This document shows, one piece after another, positions 54,701 through 63,053 of a stretch of 64,000 bases of DNA. The first letter of the stretch is position 1. Every line of letters starts with the position of its first letter. Location of the stretch: assembly GCA_041655035.1 (NCBI GenBank), contig JBAZCN010000002.1, positions 1-64,000 of the forward strand, given 5' to 3'. Source of the DNA: NAT127 sp041655035. GTDB lineage: Bacteria; Pseudomonadota; Gammaproteobacteria; Pseudomonadales; Porticoccaceae. The notes beneath the pieces are model-generated. The model ran no database searches. It saw nothing but the letters and a program-made list of their open reading frames with translations, and was not told where the DNA came from. The position numbers and the translations under genes were made by a program.

Positions 54701-57700
54701 ATGTTCAAAGGACGCAGCGGTGGCAGGCGGATTCGGTTTTCCATCCGGGTCACGGTGGTGGGCATGTTTCTGGTGGCGACGACGATAACCGCAGCCGTCG
54801 CCATTGGCCTCCAGTATTTTTTCAGCCGCAACCTGGCGACCGAATCGACGCTGACCGTATACCAGCACGCGGCGGCCAGCACCAGCGAACACCTCGACAA
54901 AGTGGATGCGGCGGCAACCCAGGCCGCCAGCCTGCTGGCGGAATATCCCGGGCTCACCGACGGCGGCTGGGTCGCCGCCCACACCCGCCGGATATTTGCC
55001 GATACCCTCAGTCGCACACCGCTCTTTTACGGCATTTACATCGGCTTTGACAACGGCGACTTCTTCGAGCTGGTGAATCTCGACACCAGTGTGGCGGTGC
55101 GCAACCAGCTGCGGGCGCAGCCGCAGGACCGCTGGGTCGTCATCGAGGTCCGCGGCGAGGGCGAGCGGCGCCGGCGCTGGTTCCATTATCACGATGCCGA
55201 TTTCAACCTGAGGGCCAGTCGCGAGGAGGCCACTGACTATCTGGCCAACGAACGACCCTGGTTTACGGCCGCCAGAACGGGGGAGGTCTTCAGGACCGCA
55301 CCCTACCAGTTCCGGCATCTCCAGGCGCCGGGGCAGACTTACTCGACCCGTATCGCCGGCGGTGCCGTGCTGGCGGTGGACATCGCCCTGTCGTCCATCT
55401 CCCACTACCTGTATCAGCAGATCATCCATGTCGACAGTGAGATATTTCTCTATCAGGGCAGCGGTGAACTCATCGCATCGAGCCTGCCCGAGCAGGGCAT
55501 GGCGGATATTCCGCAGAGCGCTCCCCTGGAACTGAGTGCCGAGCAACGCGCCCTGATCGCCGGGCATCCGCTGCTCACCGTCGCCAATGAGCTGGATTGG
55601 CCGCCTATCGATTTTGCGGTGTCGGGCCGGCCTTACGGCTATGCCATCGATACCCTGGCGCTGATCGCCGAGATGACGGGCCTGCGTTTCGACTATGTCA
55701 ACGGCTACCCCTGGCCCGATCTCGTGGCACTGTTCGACGCCGGCCAACTGGATGTGCTCCAGCCGGTGTTCGGCACTCCGGAAAACGCCGGCAGGGGCGC
55801 GTTGAGCCAGTCGCTGCTGGATGTGCCCTACGGCGTCGTCACCCGCCCCGACAGCGAGGTGATTACCGATCTTCGCCAACTGGCCGGCAAAGTGGTGGCG
55901 ATTCCCAGGGGCTGGTCGATTGTCGGTATCATCGCCACACAGTTCCCGGACATCACCGTGCTCGAAGTGGCATCGGTGCGGGGCATGCTCGAAGCGGTGC
56001 GTGCCGGGCGGGCGGACGCCGGGCTGGATGCCGCCGCCGTCCTGCGCTACACCATGCGCCAGTTTTTCATCGACGATGTGCGCCTCCACCAGCCGCTGGT
56101 GTTTTCCGACGGGGAGTTGCCCGGGCACCTGCACTTTCTGCTCGGCCGCGACAATGCGGCACTGGTGGAGATCTTCGACCTGGCCCTGGCCAATATCAGT
56201 GACGCCCAGAAGCTGGCGCTGCAGGCCAAATGGCTTGGTGAACCACCGAAAAGCATGGGCACCGTGCCCTATCCGCAGCTGGTGACGCTGGCCGCCGACA
56301 GCGCCGGGCAGGAACGCCTCGCCAGGATTTCCATTGCCGGTCGGGATCATTTCGCCTATGTGCAGGCCGTAGGTGGCGAAGGTCGGGAGCCCGATTATTT
56401 CGCGGTGGTGACGCCGGTGGCCGCGGTGCTGGCGCCGGCGGCGGCGCGGGTGACGGCGGCGCTGTGGATCACCGCCCTGTGCCTGTTGCTGTTGCTGCCG
56501 GTCTCCTTCTGGCTGGGGGGCTTCATCGTCAGGCCGGTCAGGCGGCTGGCGGATGAAAATCGCAAGATCGGCCGCCGCGATTACGATGCGCTGGTGCCGG
56601 TGAACAGCCGCATCGTCGAGATCGACGAACTCGCTTCTTCGCTGACCACCATGGCCCATGCCATCGAACGCCACGGCGAACAGCAGGAGCGGCTGATGGA
56701 GTCGTTCTTCCGCCTGATCGCCGAGGCGATCGACGACAAATCCCCCTATACCGCCAAACACTGCGCACGGGTGCCCGAGCTCGCGATCATGCTGGCGGAA
56801 CGGGCGCAGGACGCCAGTACCCCGCCGTTCGACGAATTCCATTTCGACACTGAGCAGCAGTGGCGGGAGTTTCGTATCGGCGCCTGGCTCCACGACTGCG
56901 GCAAGATCACCACGCCGGAACATATCATCGACAAAGGCACCAAGCTGGAGCTCAATTACAACCGCATTCACGAGATTCGCACCCGCTTCGAAGTGCTGTG
57001 GCGCGACGCCGAGGTCGATTACTGGCGCGGACGGCTGGCGGAGCCCGGTCGGGCCGCCGCGCTGGAAGCCGAGTTGCAGCGGCGCCACCGGCAATTGCGC
57101 GATGATTTCGCCTTTATTGCCGCCTGCAACCTGGGCAGCGAATCCCTCGATCAGGCGGTGATTGCCCGGCTGCACTCCTTGGCGGGGATCGTCTGGCAGC
57201 GCCATTTCGACGACCGGCTGGGGTTGTCCCGCGTCGAGGCCGCGCGCTTCAGCGGTGCGCCGCCGGCCCTGCCGGTTGCCGAGACCCTGCTGGCGGACCG
57301 GCCTGAACACCTGATTCCCCGTGCGGGAGAGCGCGAATATCCGCCGCACCTGGGGATCCGGATGGAGGTGCCGGAACATCTCTACAACCAGGGCGAGCTG
57401 TACAATCTCTGTATCCCCCGGGGGACCCTGACTCCCGAGGACCGCTTCAAGATCAACGAGCACATCATCAGCACTATCAAAATGCTCGATAGTCTCCATT
57501 TCCCCGAAGAGCTGGCGCAGGTTCCCCGCTATGCCTCGACTCATCACGAGGCGCTCGATGGCAGCGGCTACCCGCGCAAACTTACCGCCGAGGAGCTGTC
57601 GATGCCGGAGCGATTCATCGTGCTGGCGGATATCTTCGAAGCATTGACCGCCGCCGACCGGCCCTACAAGCCCGCCAAGACCGTGAGCACCGCCATCGAG

Positions 57701-57859
57701 GTGCTCTACAGCATGGTGGTCAAGGGCCATGTCGACCGGGATGTGTTCGAACTCTTTCTCACCAGCGGCGTATACCGCGAGTTCGCCTCCCGGTTCCTGC
57801 CCGAGGAGCAGATCGACGAAGTGAACATCGAGCGCTATCTCCGTCCCGCCCACGGTTAG
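54701..57859 (+). CDS. HD-GYP phosphodiesterase with periplasmic cache and binding-protein sensor domains
   Basis: 1052 residues from the ATG at 54701 (GAGG nine bases upstream); an ATG at 54680 and a GTG at 54629 are alternatives. Order: helix (about 15-40), cache-like periplasmic sensor (to about 280), SBP_bac_3-like domain (about 285-520, LDWPPIDFAVSGRPYGYAIDTLALIAEMTG), second helix, HAMP, then HD-GYP. Catalytic motifs are H731-D732 in WLHDCGK and H948-HEALDGSGYP. The two motifs are ~217 residues apart, against roughly 60 in compact HD-GYP domains, because of a helical insertion (NYNRIHEIRTRFEVLWRDAE). It should degrade cyclic di-GMP in response to a small solute, perhaps the one imported by the adjacent transporter. 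Confidence 0.9.
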   Translation: MFKGRSGGRRIRFSIRVTVVGMFLVATTITAAVAIGLQYFFSRNLATESTLTVYQHAAASTSEHLDKVDAAATQAASLLAEYPGLTDGGWVAAHTRRIFADTLSRTPLFYGIYIGFDNGDFFELVNLDTSVAVRNQLRAQPQDRWVVIEVRGEGERRRRWFHYHDADFNLRASREEATDYLANERPWFTAARTGEVFRTAPYQFRHLQAPGQTYSTRIAGGAVLAVDIALSSISHYLYQQIIHVDSEIFLYQGSGELIASSLPEQGMADIPQSAPLELSAEQRALIAGHPLLTVANELDWPPIDFAVSGRPYGYAIDTLALIAEMTGLRFDYVNGYPWPDLVALFDAGQLDVLQPVFGTPENAGRGALSQSLLDVPYGVVTRPDSEVITDLRQLAGKVVAIPRGWSIVGIIATQFPDITVLEVASVRGMLEAVRAGRADAGLDAAAVLRYTMRQFFIDDVRLHQPLVFSDGELPGHLHFLLGRDNAALVEIFDLALANISDAQKLALQAKWLGEPPKSMGTVPYPQLVTLAADSAGQERLARISIAGRDHFAYVQAVGGEGREPDYFAVVTPVAAVLAPAAARVTAALWITALCLLLLLPVSFWLGGFIVRPVRRLADENRKIGRRDYDALVPVNSRIVEIDELASSLTTMAHAIERHGEQQERLMESFFRLIAEAIDDKSPYTAKHCARVPELAIMLAERAQDASTPPFDEFHFDTEQQWREFRIGAWLHDCGKITTPEHIIDKGTKLELNYNRIHEIRTRFEVLWRDAEVDYWRGRLAEPGRAAALEAELQRRHRQLRDDFAFIAACNLGSESLDQAVIARLHSLAGIVWQRHFDDRLGLSRVEAARFSGAPPALPVAETLLADRPEHLIPRAGEREYPPHLGIRMEVPEHLYNQGELYNLCIPRGTLTPEDRFKINEHIISTIKMLDSLHFPEELAQVPRYASTHHEALDGSGYPRKLTAEELSMPERFIVLADIFEALTAADRPYKPAKTVSTAIEVLYSMVVKGHVDRDVFELFLTSGVYREFASRFLPEEQIDEVNIERYLRPAHG

Positions 57860-57968
57860 CATCCGTCGAGACAAGGGTATCGCCCGAACCTCGACAGACG
57901 CTGGGGAAGGGCAGGGCTTTTGGGTGTATCATCCGCGGCTGAACCCCCGGTAGATATCTGGAGCACCT

Positions 57969-58616
57969 ATGCCCTCCCCGCAACCACACTTCGACCACCA
58001 GCAGTTTGCCGCCCTGGTGGCCCGCCTGGGCATTGCCGACCAGGTACTCGACTCCCAGGCCTTGTCGGGCCTCGCCCTGGCGGTCCTCTCCGCGCCCGAC
58101 CTGATCGAGACCAGTGAATGGTTTCCCCTCGCCTTTCTCGATGCCAGCGGTGAAGTGGCGGAGCCGGCCTTCGAGTCCGCGGCGGATGCCGACGCGTTTT
58201 ACGACCAGTTGCACCAGCTGGTCGGCGTGTGGAACGCCATTCTGGCGCAAGACGCCGACATTCCACTGCCCGAAGACTGCGGCCTGGACGCTGACGGCCA
58301 GCCTTCCGCCGCACTGAGGGATTTTTGTGACGGCGTGCTGGTCGGCTTCGACTGGCTGGATGAGGTCTGGAGCGAGGTGCTCGACGAGGTGGCGGAGATC
58401 AACAGCGATCTCGGCGAGGTGTTCGATTCCACCGTCACCGCCTGCATGTTGCTCAACGATCCGCAGGCCACCCGCGCCAGCCTCGAGCAGAACGACGGCA
58501 TGGCCATCGACGAGCAGATGACCTGCGCCGAGGCCATCGAGGTGTTTCGCTCGGGGATGAGGATCCTGGCCAATTTCGGCCGGGACGTAGCGGCGTTGCT
58601 GGAGGAAGAGGGCTGA
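57969..58616 (+). CDS. UPF0149 (YecA/YgfB) family protein
   Basis: 215 residues, very acidic, all-helical. The family pattern is LSGLALAVLSAPDLIETSEWFPLAF ... FCDGVLVGFDWLDEVWSE. It lacks the C-terminal SEC-C zinc motif of some YecA proteins. Start ATG with GGAG upstream. Function is poorly known; Pseudomonas YgfB modulates gene expression. It is not next to pepP-ubiH as YgfB usually is, so it may be a paralogue. Confidence 0.85.
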   Translation: MPSPQPHFDHQQFAALVARLGIADQVLDSQALSGLALAVLSAPDLIETSEWFPLAFLDASGEVAEPAFESAADADAFYDQLHQLVGVWNAILAQDADIPLPEDCGLDADGQPSAALRDFCDGVLVGFDWLDEVWSEVLDEVAEINSDLGEVFDSTVTACMLLNDPQATRASLEQNDGMAIDEQMTCAEAIEVFRSGMRILANFGRDVAALLEEEG

Positions 58617-58690
58617 CGCCCAGTTCGGACGCCACTGCTGTTTCAGCTGGCACGCAAAGGCATGTCGCGCCGCTGCGGGGTAAAGCCTCC

Positions 58691-58865
58691 GGTGCGCTTC
58701 GTGCCTCAGCGCACCCTATGGAAAGCGCGTCGCAGTGCGCTTGGGGACGACCCCGAGGGGGCCAATAGGGTGTGCTGAGGCACGAAGCGCACCGCAGCAA
58801 CTACAGGTCTGGGAAGGTGCCTTTATCTATCGGAGCATAGGGTGTGCTGAGGCACGAAGCGCACC
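58691..58865. repeat. Cluster of three 29-bp hairpin repeats
   Basis: Copies at 58691-58719 (minus orientation, one mismatch), 58765-58793 and 58837-58865 (both plus, identical). The unit begins ATAGGGTGTGCTGAGG and ends ACGAAGCGCACC; its ends GGTGTGC and GCGCACC can pair. Gaps are 45 and 43 bases and unrelated. Copies are also found at 6472 (exact), 6424 and 44240 (divergent). The whole 58617-58927 gap contains no gene. Confidence 0.9.
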
Positions 58866-58927
58866 GCGGGAACGCGGCGATATATCCTGTTATCTATCAA
58901 TGGATCGAATATAGCCTTCGCCAGACC

Positions 58928-60745
58928 CTAACCGCCGTAACACTGCTTCACCGCCTCCCGTCCCTCCTTGCCAATGACCTGGTACTTCTTCCAGAACGCG
59001 CTGTCGATACCCTTCAGGTTATTGCTGGTCCCGGTGCTGCGGTAGCGGGCCAGGTGGCGCGGCCCGCCGTTGTACACCGCATAGGTGGCCCGCGCCAGGT
59101 TGTGCACGTCGCCGTTGATCTCGTGCTCCTTGCGCTTGATGGCATAGTCCACCAGGTAGTGGGCGAGGATTTCGTTGCCGGCGCGGGCGTTGTAGCCGAC
59201 ATTGCCCTGCAGGGCGTCGAGGTCGTAGATGCCGCGCCACACATGTTTGTTGATCTGCATCAGCCCCACTGATCCCGCCGTCGACAGGATGGGCTGGACC
59301 TGGCCATTGCGCTCGACGAACTGCCGCCAGCAGGTTTCCTGCCAGGCCGTGGCCCGCACCAGGTTTTCGTAGACGGCGAAGAACGCCGGCGGCACTTTGC
59401 CCCGCTCCCGCTCGCCACGGATACTTTCATCGATGAGCTGTTCCATGGTGCTCAGGTAGTGGTCGAGTTCATCGGGCGCCGGCACCCAGCCGGTCAGGGT
59501 CTTGACCAGGGCGGGATCGACGGTGGCGGCTTCGACCCGGGGAACCACCCAGATAAACGGCAGGGCGGGGGTGGTCTCCTCCTCGAAGTCGGGATCCAGC
59601 CCCAGCAGGCTGCGCAAGCGGGGGTCGATGACGGTATCGTACTTCAACTCCTCGTCCGTTACCGCGGGCGACAGCGTTCGGGCAAGGTTTCTCAGGGTGT
59701 TGCTGTCGAGACGCAGGCCGAGGTGGGGAGCGGCGTGATCGAGTGTTTGCAGGGCATTGGCGGCGCTGATGAAGGTGGCAAGGTGAATGGCTTCAGCACC
59801 GGGCAGGTTCAGGTCGCTGTCCCGCAACAGGGGCGCCAGTCGCGACCAGGTGTCGAGAAACAACGCGCGCACCGGGTCACCCTTGCGGTGGTCTGCGGCG
59901 AGGGCGTCGCGCAGATCGTGGCGGGCCTCGATCAGGATATCGGCGAGAGTGGCGCGCAGCTCCGGCGCCGCCGGCATCGCCAGGCCGATGATCAGCCAGG
60001 TGGCGAAGGCGTCCCACGATTGCCAGGCGGCATCCCAGGCGGCCAGCTCCGCCCGGGTCAGTACCGCTTGCGGGGCCGGCGTCCAGTCGGCAGGGCGTGG
60101 CGGGGTGTCGAGAGTGAATACGATGGTGAGCCCGTCCGATGTCGCCGTCGCTGCCTTGAGGGCAAGCGACTCGGCGACACCCTGCCGCTCCGGCAATTCC
60201 CCCGGCAAGGCGTCGCGGATCAGGGTCTTCAGTTCGGTCAACGCCGGGGCAAAACCGACGGTGACGGCGCCGAGCCGGGGGTGGACGTAGCCCTTGATCC
60301 AGTTCCACAGGATGCCGGGCATCGAGCGGCTCTGGTCGCCGCTGAGAATATTCGAATCGATGACACGGAAGGCGATGGTGGTACCATCCTCGGATACCTG
60401 CGCCTCTTCCAGGGTCTCGATGGTGCCCTGCCATTCAAACGGCAGCAGGCAGCGTCCGCCAAGGGGCGTGCCACCACGGGCGATGGCCCGGGTCGTTATC
60501 CGCAGCTGGCCTTCGGCACCGCCCGCCACCCGGGGATCCGAGAGCAGCAGGGAGTTGCAATCGAGGCCGTCGGAAAAAACCTCGGCGGAACCGTCCGGGC
60601 CGAGAAACAGCTGCTGGGCCAGGGCCTGGCCGACTATTTCGTAATCGAGGGTGACCGGCAGGTCGAGCACCTCGCCGGCGACGCCAGGTGACAGCAGGCC
60701 CAGGGCCCCGGCAAACAACAGCGAATGAAGAAGGCGGTCACGCAT
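58928..60745 (-). CDS. Lytic transglycosylase-like protein with SLT domain
   Basis: 605 residues from the ATG at 60745; the ribosome-binding site is weak. Signal peptide (about 1-25, LLSPGVAGE). The first ~430 residues are an unrecognised periplasmic region. The C-terminus is a soluble lytic transglycosylase domain: catalytic E470 in TAWQETCWRQF, then GSVGLMQINKHVW and ATYAVYNGGPRHLARYR. It should cleave peptidoglycan strands. The large N-terminal region distinguishes it from known Mlt enzymes and its role is unknown. Confidence 0.85.
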   Translation of the reverse strand: MRDRLLHSLLFAGALGLLSPGVAGEVLDLPVTLDYEIVGQALAQQLFLGPDGSAEVFSDGLDCNSLLLSDPRVAGGAEGQLRITTRAIARGGTPLGGRCLLPFEWQGTIETLEEAQVSEDGTTIAFRVIDSNILSGDQSRSMPGILWNWIKGYVHPRLGAVTVGFAPALTELKTLIRDALPGELPERQGVAESLALKAATATSDGLTIVFTLDTPPRPADWTPAPQAVLTRAELAAWDAAWQSWDAFATWLIIGLAMPAAPELRATLADILIEARHDLRDALAADHRKGDPVRALFLDTWSRLAPLLRDSDLNLPGAEAIHLATFISAANALQTLDHAAPHLGLRLDSNTLRNLARTLSPAVTDEELKYDTVIDPRLRSLLGLDPDFEEETTPALPFIWVVPRVEAATVDPALVKTLTGWVPAPDELDHYLSTMEQLIDESIRGERERGKVPPAFFAVYENLVRATAWQETCWRQFVERNGQVQPILSTAGSVGLMQINKHVWRGIYDLDALQGNVGYNARAGNEILAHYLVDYAIKRKEHEINGDVHNLARATYAVYNGGPRHLARYRSTGTSNNLKGIDSAFWKKYQVIGKEGREAVKQCYGG

Positions 60746-60911
60746 AATGGTGATGTCCAGCTCGGGCTTTGCGAGTAGTGCTGTGTCGGGGAGTGGATCA
60801 TAGCAAAATCCCGGCGGTGGCCCACAGGGAACTTCGCGACAGCCGGCTTCTCCAAAACAGAGTGTCACATCGCATTCAACAACGATCCTGTAGACAACAA
60901 CCTAAGCGACG

Positions 60912-60971
60912 ACAACCAACGTCAATACAACCAAAGTCAACACAACCAAAGTCAACACAACCAAAGTCAAC
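60912..60971. repeat. Four tandem 15-bp repeats in the leader of the PLDc_N gene
   Basis: Unit ACAACCAAAGTCAAC starts at 60927, 60942 and 60957 (identical), with a diverged first copy at 60912. The tract is A/C-rich, lacks G, and so should be unstructured in RNA. It lies 20 bases before the start codon at 60992 and ahead of GAGGA. Confidence 0.95.
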
Positions 60972-60991
60972 AACAACAGAGGAAGTGCAAT

Positions 60992-61180
60992 ATGGATATT
61001 CAGGTAGGGGGCTTGCTCGGTCTGTTGATCCTGGCCGCCGACATCTGGGCCATTATCAACGTATTCCAATCCGGCACCAGCAATGTCAGCAAGTTGCTGT
61101 GGATTCTTTTGATTCTGCTGCTGCCGGTCGTTGGCCTGATCATCTGGTTTTTTATCGGGCCGCGCGGGGGTAGGATATAG
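60992..61180 (+). CDS. Small PLDc_N-type membrane protein
   Basis: 62 residues with two helices (about 5-25 and 35-57). The pattern NVFQSGTSNVSKLLWILLILLLPVVGLIIWFFIGPR matches the phospholipase D N-terminal membrane module that also occurs alone in short proteins. Ribosome-binding site GAGGA. Function unknown, possibly envelope stress. Confidence 0.88.
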   Translation: MDIQVGGLLGLLILAADIWAIINVFQSGTSNVSKLLWILLILLLPVVGLIIWFFIGPRGGRI

Positions 61181-61249
61181 GGCATTACACATGCGCCGGG
61201 GGCGTCCAGCCCCTGGCGAAATAACAAGCCCTCAGCGAGAAATAGCCGA

Positions 61250-61903
61250 ATGCGACTGTTCTACTATCCGGGCGCCTGCTCGTTGGTGCCACATATTGCC
61301 CTGGAAGAAATCGGTGCGCCCTATGAGGCGGTCAAGGTGGATTTTGCCCGCGGAGAACAGCGGACGGAGCAATATCTGCGCCTCAATCCCGGTGGTCGGG
61401 TGCCGGTGCTGGTTACCGACCGGGGTGCGATCAGTGAAATACCTTCCATCCTGGGCTACCTGGCCCGGACTTTCCCCGATTCCAAATTGATGGACACCGG
61501 TGACCCGTTCGAATTCGCCCAGATGCAATCCTTCCATATGTACATCGCCACCACGCTCCATGTGTTGTTCAGGCAGATTTCACGGCCAGACGCCTATGTG
61601 GATGGCGACGATTGCCGGGGCGCCTTGAAAGCCAAGGTGCCGGAGATGGCCGACCACTACTTCGAGCCGATCGAGCAGCGCATGGCGGACGGACGCCCCT
61701 GGGTCCACGGCGACAGCTGGTCCGCTTCCGACATTTACCTGTATGTGTTTTCCAGCTATCTCAACATGGCGGACCGCGGCGACCCCGCACGGGTGCCCGC
61801 GGTCATGGCGCACCGCCGGCGAGTGCGTGCGAGGCCGGCGGTGGCCAGGGCTCTCGATCAGGAAAGTGGCGGCGGGCTGGTGGCGATGACGATCTTTGAT
61901 TGA
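61250..61903 (+). CDS. Glutathione S-transferase family protein
   Basis: 217 residues. N-terminal thioredoxin-like domain (MRLFYYPGACSLVPHIALEEIGAPYE, with S/C at the active-site loop, and NPGGRVPVLV) and a helical C-terminal domain (WVHGDSWSASDIYLYVF). Resembles the beta/GstA-type bacterial enzymes. It probably conjugates glutathione to electrophiles; substrate unknown. Convergent with the FUSC gene, 24 bases apart. Confidence 0.9.
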   Translation: MRLFYYPGACSLVPHIALEEIGAPYEAVKVDFARGEQRTEQYLRLNPGGRVPVLVTDRGAISEIPSILGYLARTFPDSKLMDTGDPFEFAQMQSFHMYIATTLHVLFRQISRPDAYVDGDDCRGALKAKVPEMADHYFEPIEQRMADGRPWVHGDSWSASDIYLYVFSSYLNMADRGDPARVPAVMAHRRRVRARPAVARALDQESGGGLVAMTIFD

Positions 61904-61927
61904 TGGCGGCCGGCGCGCCAGAGGGCG

Positions 61928-63010
61928 TCACCTCTGGCCGGCGTCGGCGAGAGGGGGGCGGACGGGCGCGATCCGGCGGCGGTAGCCATGACAGGCCCAG
62001 CCGCCGAAAAAGCCGATGACGCTGCCGAGCAGGATGTCGAACATCCGCGCCAGGATCAGCGCTTCCACATCGTGAATGGGGCCGGCGGCGTCGGCGAACA
62101 GCACAGTCAGCGGCGTGATGAAGACCATGGCGAGACCGTAATTGCGCACCACCAGAACCTCGATGACGAACTGTAACGCCATGACCACCAGCGCGATCTG
62201 CAGGTGGCTGAGGGACAGGGAAAAAATCCCCCAGGCCAGCAGCATGCCCAGGCCGGTGCCGAGAATGCGGTGGATCTTGCGCTGCCATAACAGGCGCAGG
62301 CTTGCCCCCTGCATGATCGCGGCACAGGAGATCGGTACCCAGTAGGGATTGTCGAGCCCCAGCCAGCGGGCGACAGCATAGGAGCCGCCGACAAACACCC
62401 CGACGATCACAGCCTCGCCGACGATCTGGCGAACACCCTGCGCTGGCAGGGTGATCGGCACGCTGGTGGTCGGAGACCCGCGCATCTGGCAGAGATTGTA
62501 GGCCAGCGCCAGCAGGCAGGCCGTCAGGCTCCCCAGGGCGACCAGCCCCAGGCGCAACGGGATCAGCTCCGGCGCGAACGCGGCGGTGCTGCCGAGGGCG
62601 GTGATCATGATAAAAAAGAAGGTGCCCGGCGGCGGCAGCGCCCAGAGCCGGCACAGCGCTGTCGCCAGGGCGGCGGTGATGCCGAGGGTCAGCGCCGAGA
62701 TCCAGGGATTGAAGCTGGTGCCGGCTCCCAGCGCGAAGCAGAGTACAAAGCCGCATCCGCAAGCCGCCAGGGTCGAGATGCCGCGCCTCATGGTGCGGCC
62801 CTGAGGCATATAGAGAATGACCAGGGCGCCCAGGCAGGTGGTTATGCCGAAGCCGAAATGGCCGAGCCAGGCCGCGGTCAGCAGCGGCAGGCCCACCGCC
62901 AGGGCGGCGAGCAGGGGAATCTGCCACGGCCTCTGCTGAGGGTTGACCAGCAGCAAGAAGCGCAATTCGGCGCCGATGCTGTCCCGCAGGCGCATCCGCC
63001 GCCCCTTCAT
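61928..63010 (-). CDS. FUSC-like inner-membrane protein
   Basis: 360 residues from the ATG at 63010 (AGGA upstream); MRLRDS at 62995 is an alternative. About ten helices in two similar blocks, with GITTCLGALVILYMPQGRTMRRG and PYWVPISCAAIMQGASLRLLWQRKIHRILGTGLGMLLAWGIF, typical of the fusaric-acid-resistance/aromatic-acid exporter family. Encoded 43 bases after the AI-2E family gene on the same strand. Exported substrate unknown. Confidence 0.85.
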   Translation of the reverse strand: MKGRRMRLRDSIGAELRFLLLVNPQQRPWQIPLLAALAVGLPLLTAAWLGHFGFGITTCLGALVILYMPQGRTMRRGISTLAACGCGFVLCFALGAGTSFNPWISALTLGITAALATALCRLWALPPPGTFFFIMITALGSTAAFAPELIPLRLGLVALGSLTACLLALAYNLCQMRGSPTTSVPITLPAQGVRQIVGEAVIVGVFVGGSYAVARWLGLDNPYWVPISCAAIMQGASLRLLWQRKIHRILGTGLGMLLAWGIFSLSLSHLQIALVVMALQFVIEVLVVRNYGLAMVFITPLTVLFADAAGPIHDVEALILARMFDILLGSVIGFFGGWACHGYRRRIAPVRPPLADAGQR

Positions 63011-63053
63011 TGTCGACAGTCCTGCATCTTGCCGATCGTACGCGCGCCCGACC

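Noticed and set aside
53945..57874. 1309-codon minus-strand open frame.
   Set aside because: Antisense to the HD-GYP sensor and part of the ABC ATPase; composition is His/Gln/Arg-rich shadow sequence without motifs.
58691..58865. Three ~29-bp repeats with 43-45-bp gaps look like a small CRISPR array.
   Set aside because: The first copy is inverted, an exact copy lies 52 kb away at 6472, each unit is itself a hairpin, and no cas gene is present.
60912..60971. The 15-bp tandem repeats as an origin (iteron) array.
   Set aside because: Only four short units, no replication initiator gene nearby, and they sit directly in a gene leader.
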